A stretch of 64,000 nt of DNA from Liolophura sinensis (Eukaryota; Mollusca; Polyplacophora; Chitonida; Chitonidae): assembly GCF_032854445.1 (NCBI RefSeq), contig NC_088307.1, forward strand, positions 1,056,001 through 1,120,000, read 5' to 3'. The position numbers were made by a program, and so were the translations under genes. The number at the start of each line of letters is the position of its first letter. Positions within the stretch are counted from its first letter, which is position 1. The notes below the pieces were generated by a model. That model saw only the letters and a list, made by a program, of their open reading frames with translations. It did not search any database and was not told where the DNA came from. Positions 58,081 through 64,000 of this stretch are shown here, piece after piece.

Positions 58081-59867
58081 CAGTCTGCATGACCTGCGTT
58101 CTGGTTTTCATCACCAAACCAAATTCATCGCCAAACCAAATGTAGTTGTCTCAGGCTAAGTGTCTCCTGAATTATGGCTAAGGTGTGGGCTCAGCCCTGG
58201 TCTTGGACAGGGAATATTCAGATTTGAATGCTTTCAATGGCTTTTATTAGAGTGATGGACTTTTTTTAAAGCATCACTTTAAACAGTTTTTAAGATGTAT
58301 TTAAGTAAAAAAGCTCAATCAGTTATTTTCTTAAAAAGAAAACAGCTGTGATGTTATAAAATAACAGAAATGCAACACTGTTGATAGTATTTCTTTCAGG
58401 GGAAATTTAAACGATTGCAAGTTAAACTTTTGAAAGGGGAGATAAGTTACAAGTTAGGGATTGACCCTGTAGATTGTCCTCTAGTATTAAGAGGTTGACA
58501 TTATGCTTGTAATAGCCTTGTGTGACTGACTATCATCTTTGTCAGTGTTTGTGTCATCTGGTGGCCATGTGTCATGTGTCAAGTTGCATGCTTTAGCATC
58601 ATGACAGAGGCATATACAAGAGACAACTTCTGTAACAAAGGTAAAATGTTTGATGGAAATGCTTATCATGAGGCAGATACAAAGTTTTAATGGCGACCTT
58701 AAGGTGTTATTTAACAAACCATTACCTTAAACAAGAGCTCGTATATTTAGCTGTGGTTTCTGTAAAAGTGAATAATGACCAAATCAAGGAGCCAAATGCA
58801 TATTCATGGCATGATTCTGATTGGCTAAAACACCTGTAGAGGTGAACACATGTAATGTAGCCCATTACGTAAAACGTGAACCATTATAAATATTGCCGAC
58901 TTTACAATGGTACATTGTATACATGCAGTTTTAGAAATGACAACTTTTGCTCCTCATAAATTTACACTTAGATATATTTCTTGTGATTTTTCAAATTTAT
59001 TTTGCATGCTTGTTAGATGTTTTTATCCAGTCGTGTAGACATTTTAAAGGCATTATACCTTGCAGACTGATAAAAATTATACCTTCTTGGAGACATGAAA
59101 TTGGTCAACCCAACTATTAAATGTAGCTTGTCTTCAAAGTCAAATTGTAAAGATCCATAAAAGATTCTGATGTCCTAAGAAAAAGTTTTAGGAATGAGTG
59201 TTTTTGTACATCACAAAACATGAAAATTTGTGCAGAAGACAAGTGGACTACACAAGCATCGGTAATGCTCCCCCTATTTGTAATGATGGGTATGTGCCGT
59301 GTATACATGTAGCTATCTCTTGTGTGATTATGGGTGTGTAACTAAAGTAAACTCGAGACAGACTCATGGAAACATGGAGCTCACCATTCATAGAAAATAA
59401 GCCAAATGCTTAGAAAATGAGCATCTGGTTAAATGTTGCTGGAACAATTTTGCTATGTAATATCCTCTTGACATCATTACGTGCAGCATTCTGCTACAGC
59501 CTACAAGCTGTGTAGGACCTGGACCAAAATTGATCTCAACACAACCAGGCAGTTTGTAAAGGTTTGTATTTGCTGTCTGTCCTAGTGCATTTAGAATGAG
59601 CATAGCGTATAATGCATGACTGTGACTGCATGTTCTCTAATCATAGTTTTAGGATTACACTGTACATGTATGTGTTTTGTTAGTTTAAGTAGCAAACAGG
59701 AAAAGATGAGCTTAAAGGAACATAACAGCTCTATAACAATATAGCATGATAGATGTTCTTGTCTGACTTATCTTACTGTTTTCTGTGATACTGGAGATGT
59801 TCCAGTGCTCTTGAAGTTAGTGGACCTAAAGAAATACTATAATACGGGCCGCTAACCTCTGTGTTGT
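58081..59867 (+). other. Middle of intron 17, nothing recognised
   Basis: About 1.8 kb of unique-looking A/T-rich intron sequence. No exon with matching phase or domain, and no repeat, could be supported. Confidence 0.55.
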
Positions 59868-60535
59868 TATTGAGGTTCCTCCAGTTGCCATTGGGGTTCC
59901 TTCAATTGTCATTGGGGTTCTTCCAGTTGCCGTTAATGAGCTTATTAAGTTATCATTGAGGTTCCTCCAGTTGCCATTGAGGTTCCTCCAGTTGCCATTA
60001 AGGTTCCATTAAGGTTACTTCATTTAACATTAATTTATGTATTTATTTGATTGGTGTTTTACGCTGTACTCAAGAATATTTCACTTATACGACGGTGGCC
60101 AGCATTATGGTGGGATAAAACCGGGCAGATCCGGGCGAAACCCAGACTGTCCACAGGTTGCGGGCAGACCTTCCCACTTACGGCCGGAGAAAAAGCCAGT
60201 GTGAGCTGGACTTGAACTCACAACGACCGCATTGGTGAGAGGCTTCTGAGTCATTACGCTGCGCTAGCGCACTAACCAACTTAGCCGCGGAGGCCCCAGT
60301 TTGCACTGAGTTTACTCCAGTTTGCTTTGGTACTCCTGCAGTTGATATTAAGGCTCCTCCAGTTGCCACTGAGATTCCTCCAGTTGCCATAGGGTTTCCT
60401 CCACTTGCCACTGAGTTTCCTTCAGTTGTAATTGGTATTCCTCCAGCTGTCATTGGAGTTCCTCCAGTTGCAATTAAGGCTCCTCCAGTTGCCACTGAGG
60501 TTCCTCCAACAGCCACTGAGGTGCTTCCAGATGTC
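59868..60535. repeat. 21-bp-type minisatellite, interrupted by a SINE
   Basis: Variations on gttcctccagttgccactga + g before (59868-60020) and after (60299-60535) the SINE. In plus frame it would encode a PPVATEV-type repeat and ends near a donor-like CCAG|GTACTT (60546), but the phase does not fit the neighbouring exons. Confidence 0.85.
60035..60298 (-). mobile_element. SINE family 1 (tRNA-derived), inserted in a minisatellite
   Basis: On the minus strand: GGGGCCTCCGCGGCTAAGTT (A-box region), GTGAGTTCAAGTCCAGC (B box), core CCACCATAATGCTGGCCACC, and an AAATACATAAAT tail. Nearly full length. Target duplications are obscured by the surrounding repeat. Confidence 0.87.
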
Positions 60536-61462
60536 ACTCCTCCAGGTACTTCAGGAAGCCACATTGCAAATTATCAGTTCCAAAGTTTGAAAATACAGGA
60601 ATCCATAGATAGTTTTCTAACTTTGGGAAGTTTACCAACACATGTACGTGATCCAAATAACGATACAATGAAAATCTCTGAACAAAGACTTCAGATCTTA
60701 AGTCCACTATGGTGTGGAGTGACTGCTGATGTGCCTTGTGTCATTACTTTGTATCGCCTTATTTTTTGCATTGAAATCAGGACTTTCAGTGATGTAATGG
60801 TGTTGTACTATGTCTTTGTACTGCTTATATTGCAGTTGGGCTTTAATGAATCGTTTTTACACATGTAACGTAAATAAATATGAATGTTAAGTAATTCCCT
60901 AACTTTAAAATATGCTCTGACTCTTGAATTAAAATGAGCTAGTGACATTAGAATGCAGATGTACAGTTGTATAGACATGTACATGCATGTAGTTGATTGC
61001 ATGCCTGTTTGACTGTTGTGTAGCCACACTAACAGACACAGTGTAAACATCCAGTCATGATGTCCACATGTCCCTCATCACAGCTGTATGTATTTTATAG
61101 TGCTCCTAAGTCAGAACTGGTAGATAAGTTTTATGGACAGTGTATGTTGATATTGCTCCTATATGCCACATACATGTACATGTGTAGTGTGAAGGGCTTG
61201 TCTCCAGCTAGCTGTAGTATTTCTCACATTACACTCTCTGGTTTGCACACATCATATGCCGTTTTTTTTTTGCAATGCACTAAACTGTACTGTTAAATGG
61301 GTCTTCAGCAGTTTATCTGTATGTGTGTAGTCTTAATGGGACAAAAAGTTATGGAGAAAATGGGAGGGAGATTTCTTACTATACAGTTTTTTCTTTCCAC
61401 GTGTTACATACTGTAATGTTAATACTGCATCTCATGCATGTCTGTGTGATCTGGGATATTTT
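60536..61462 (+). other. Intron 17, unassigned
   Basis: A/T-rich sequence with short ORFs lacking domains. No supported exon. Confidence 0.5.
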
Positions 61463-61513
61463 GGGTGTGTGGGGTGTGGGGTGTGGGGTGTGGGGGGCCA
61501 GGGGAAGGGGCAG
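61463..61513 (+). other. G-rich (quadruplex-type) tract
   Basis: Runs of GGG to GGGGGG in a gtgtggggtgtggggtgtgg context, about 195 nt upstream of exon 18. It resembles the tract upstream of exon 2. A further G-run stretch follows the exon 18 donor (61763-61790). Confidence 0.7.
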
Positions 61514-61706
61514 GACAATGAATCATCAGTTATTTTTTACACTTCATTTCAGTTTACCTGCTTAAATGTACCCTACATAACTCTCCTCTTTGTATTAGCT
61601 GTCTCACTTGTGGAATACTCAAACATAATGAAAATAAATCTTTGACCCATACATTTAGCTGCATACAATAAACATTATTTGATGGTTTCTTTTTTTCTAC
61701 TTTCAG

Positions 61707-61737
61707 AAAGAGTCAAGAACTTCCCCAACAAATTCTG
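61707..61737 (+). CDS. ARM-FN3 gene, exon 18 (small, tail)
   Basis: Strong acceptor TTTTTCTACTTTCAG|AAA, donor TTCTG|GTAATC; phase 0 in, 1 out, 31 bases. Reads KESRTSPTNSG. Tiny, but both phases match exons 17 and 19, and exon 19 cannot follow exon 17 without it (phase 0 to phase 1), which supports it. Confidence 0.75.
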
Positions 61738-62164
61738 GTAATCAGTTTTGTAATCATGTTTTGGGTTTTGGGGGTTTTTTGGGGGGTGTGTAAATTATCC
61801 TTTACTAACATTTGATTTATCCATATTATGTAAGCGAGGGGAATTTGGTTTCTCTCATGAATCATAAACCTTGTATCTGTTTTAGCCCCAAAAGAAATAG
61901 CACAAAGTAATTCAGCCAAAATGCGTGTTAGAAACATAGCCAAAGAACATTGAAAGAAGCAATATTGCTTGAATAGCTGGAGGCTCGAAGTCAACTACCT
62001 TTGTACATCTAAATTTGCATGTATGCCCTGGGCATGGGTGTCAAAAAACCGTACATGGTGAACTTGACACAGTTTTCCAGTCAGGCAGTACTATACATAT
62101 TTTCAGACTAGGATTGGTACGTGTAGACTGGACAGTAACATCAATGGAATATTACCAAAGTAAT

Positions 62165-62278
62165 GTTGAAAGTGTACAGGTATTACATCAAAGTGTACAG
62201 GTGTTACATCAAAGTGTACAGGTATTACATCAAAGTGTACAGGTATTACATCAAAGTGTACAGGTATTACATCAAAGC
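62165..62278. repeat. 20-bp tandem repeat, about 6 copies
   Basis: Unit agtgtacaggtattacatca, about 100 bp upstream of exon 19. Contains ACAG|GTATT donor-like words. Confidence 0.92.
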
Positions 62279-62376
62279 CAAGGTACATCGAGATACACAA
62301 TTAGAAAACCATACAAAATTAATAGATTGTTGGTGTTGTTTTTCATAAATGTGACACAGCAGTTTTCTTCTTGTAG

Positions 62377-62435
62377 GAGTAAAAGATGCACACCAGAAAA
62401 AGGAGAAAGAGTGGCATATAGATGACAGCTATCCA
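62377..62435 (+). CDS. ARM-FN3 gene, exon 19 (tail)
   Basis: Acceptor TTTCTTCTTGTAG|GA, donor CCA|GTAAGT; phase 1 in, 0 out. Reads GVKDAHQKKEKEWHIDDS, YP: charged, no domain recognised. Confidence 0.82.
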
Positions 62436-62639
62436 GTAAGTATATCACAGTGGGTAAGCTGTAAAACAGTGCTTCCTGTGTGTAACACATCTGGTGTCCG
62501 GTCAAACCTGTTCACTCTTTAATTCCCCTGGAAGAACATGTACTTTCCCCCACGTAGTGCATCTCACAAAACATTTACAACGCTTATAATGTCTCCTATT
62601 GCATGAGTGGAGTTGTTTAAATGCTGAATCCAGTTTGAA

Positions 62640-62912
62640 TACAGTGTGGATATGTTTGCATTTTGAACACATTTTCAGTGTGGGTATGTTTGCATTTTGA
62701 ACACATTTTCAGTGTGGATATGTTTGCATTTTGAACACATTTTCAGTGTGGGTATGTTTGCATTTTGAACACATTTTCAGTGTGGATATGTTTGCATTTT
62801 GAACACATTTTCAGTGTGAGTATGTTTGCATTTTGAACACATTTTCAGTGTGGATATGTTTGCATTTTGAACACATTTTCAGTGTGGATATGTTTGCATT
62901 TTGAACACTGCT
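62640..62912. repeat. 34-bp tandem repeat, about 8 copies
   Basis: Unit cagtgtggatatgtttgcat + tttgaacacatttt. The junction between units reads ACACATTTTCAG|TG, an acceptor-like motif, repeated in intron 19. Confidence 0.92.
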
Positions 62913-63110
62913 TGAATCAAGATCATTATGTGTTAAGACAAAACATATTTTCAGTCGAGTCTCAAGCTTGATTTGTCAGTCCTCCAGCTCCAGTTTGAAT
63001 GCAGTTCTTAGCTTAATTAATGTATATGTACATTTGTACTAAATCCAGTATTTCTGCTATATTATCCCAGACTGCAAGGTATTAAAGTTGTGTATACTAA
63101 TAAAAGCTGG

Positions 63111-63384
63111 GGACCTCTGTGGGTCAGTTGGTTAGCACACTAGCTCAGCATGATGACCAGTGGGCTTCTAACCAATGCGGTTGCTGTGAGTTCAAGTCCA
63201 GCTCATGCTGGTTACCTCTCCGGCTGTAAGTGGGAAGGTCTTCCAGTAACCTGCGGATGGTCATGGGTTTCCCCCTGAGCTCTGCTCGGTTTCCTCCCAC
63301 CAAAATGCTGGCTGCTGTGGTATAAGTGAAATGTTCTTGAGTATGGCGTAAAACACCTGTCAAATAAATAAATCAAATAAATAA
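63111..63384 (+). mobile_element. SINE family 1 (tRNA-derived), full length
   Basis: Flanked by near-perfect 15-bp target duplications, actaataaaagctgg (63096-63110) and actaacaaaaactgg (63385-63399). A box GTGGGTCAGTTGGTTAGC, B box GAGTTCAAGTCC, core TTTCCCCCTGAGCTCTGCTC, CCACCAAAATGCTGGCTGC, GGCGTAAAACACCTGTC, tail AAATAAATAAATC. It lies in intron 19. Confidence 0.92.
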
Positions 63385-63564
63385 ACTAACAAAAACTGGA
63401 TACTGCAAAATTTTGATTAAATCCCTTATTCTGCATTAAGTTTTAATAGACATATGAATTATGTATATATACATTTAGCGTAAAGTCATACAGGCATGCT
63501 CAAGATTGATAGAAAGGGATTCTCGACATATCTGATTAATCACATATTTCATTGTTTTCATACA

Positions 63565-63708
63565 TTTATTTATTTATTTGATTGGTGTTTTACGTTGTAC
63601 TCAAGAATATTTCACTTATATGACGGCAGCTAGGATTATGGTGGGAGGAAACCAGGCAGGGCCTGAGGGAAACCTACGACCATCCACAGGTTGTTGGAAG
63701 AGCTTCCC
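63565..63708 (-). mobile_element. SINE family 1, truncated
   Basis: On the minus strand it lacks the tRNA head and starts near the GGAAGCTCTTCCAACAACC region, with the core CCACCATAATCCTAGCTGCC, and ends with the AAATAAATAAATAAA tail. Short ttttcata words on both sides could be a target duplication. Confidence 0.8.
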
Positions 63709-63800
63709 ATGTACAGTTTTTTCATATATTACCCCAGCAAGTACATGCAAGTTAAAAATCATACGTGCGCTCAAGAGTCATTTGATTTTTCCTCATACAG

Positions 63801-64000
63801 TTGGTAACGGTGAGTAAAGGAACCAAGTCACTAGTCGGTATGGAGTCTGTAAGGAGAGAACGAACGACACTGCAGAATGGATCCAAGCGGAGGAACTCAG
63901 ATTGTTTTCCAAGGGCACCTGTTCAGAGAGATCGTGCAAGAGGGCACAGCAAAGATCTTCCTGCCTGGAGTAAGCCAGTGTTCCCTCTCAACCTGGGTTC
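63801..64000 (+). CDS. ARM-FN3 gene, exon 20 (tail, runs off the window)
   Basis: Acceptor TTTTCCTCATACAG|TTG; phase 0 in; open for all 66 visible codons. Reads LVTVSKGTKSLVGMESVR, RERTTLQNGSKRRNSDCF, PRAPVQRDRARGHSKDLP. Very basic (Arg/Lys) and Ser-rich; GSKRRNS fits a basophilic kinase site by pattern only. No stop and no donor seen. Confidence 0.85.
   Translation, partial: MVTVSKGTKSLVGMESVRRERTTLQNGSKRRNSDCFPRAPVQRDRARGHSKDLPAWSKPVFPLNLG

Larger units (their letters stand above)
15685..64000 (+). other. Large gene: ARM-repeat plus fibronectin III protein, 20 exons seen, continues past the window
   Basis: Twenty exons join in phase from 15685 to beyond 64000 and give about 795 residues. 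Order: armadillo/HEAT-like helices (exons 1-8, about residues 1-365), three FN3 domains (exons 8-10, 11-13, 14-15, about residues 360-620), then a basic Lys/Arg/Thr/Ser-rich tail (exons 15-20). There is no signal peptide or membrane segment, so the product is likely intracellular; this is inferred. FN3 domains here would be protein-protein modules, as in cytoskeletal proteins. I do not recognise a named family with this order. Introns run from 0.6 to 8 kb and are filled with minisatellites. Confidence 0.85.

Noticed and set aside
60302-60545. Possible proline-rich exon between exons 17 and 18
   Set aside because: It would leave in phase 1 while exon 18 must be entered in phase 0 to keep exons 18-19 open. 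No clear acceptor.

Overview
This is animal nuclear DNA: GT-AG introns, tRNA-derived SINEs with AATAAATAA-type tails, microsatellites and very long minisatellites. The SINE cores (CCACCATAATGCTGGC, then a stretch ending in GGCGTAAAAC and an AAATAAATA tail) and the second SINE tail (CATATGACTGAAAAATT, then TTAAACCCC, then CACTCACTCACTC) are of the kind I associate with gastropod and bivalve molluscs. A mollusc is therefore my best guess; the species cannot be named from the sequence alone.

Left part (1-15,400). A DNA transposon fragment occupies 1-3,242. It carries a two-exon, BED-finger, hAT-like transposase on the minus strand with no stop codon in the part that can be seen, and it ends in the terminal motif CAGGGTTCGCAC. 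Next come a 40-bp minisatellite, a 42-bp minisatellite that runs straight into a broken BEL/Pao-type integrase, a pair of diverged direct repeats, an inverted duplication split by a SINE with perfect target-site duplications, and a second SINE family.

Right part (15,685 to beyond 64,000). One large plus-strand gene fills the rest. I trace 20 exons totalling about 2.4 kb of coding sequence in about 48 kb, and every junction is phase-compatible. The protein has an N-terminal armadillo/HEAT-like helical region (exons 1-8), three fibronectin type III domains (exons 8-15), and a basic, polar, probably disordered tail (exons 15-20) that continues out of the window. I do not recognise a named orthologue. 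Exon 1 needs a one-base frame change to join an otherwise convincing ARM reading frame.

The striking feature is the introns. Nearly every one carries its own minisatellite, with units of 20-118 bp and arrays of 0.1-6.3 kb. Together the arrays make up roughly half of the window and about 60% of the gene. In at least six introns the repeat unit is a copy of the adjacent exon edge plus its splice site: the donor side of exons 4, 5, 8 and 14, and the acceptor side of exons 10 and 12. Two further arrays carry splice-site-like motifs in each unit (a 63-bp unit with a strong acceptor motif in sense; a 75-bp unit with a consensus donor in antisense). The recurring origin of tandem arrays at exon-intron junctions, which leaves rows of decoy splice sites, is the main observation here.

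Other insertions in the gene are several SINEs and a 1,049-bp terminal-inverted-repeat element with a 5-bp target duplication in intron 9.
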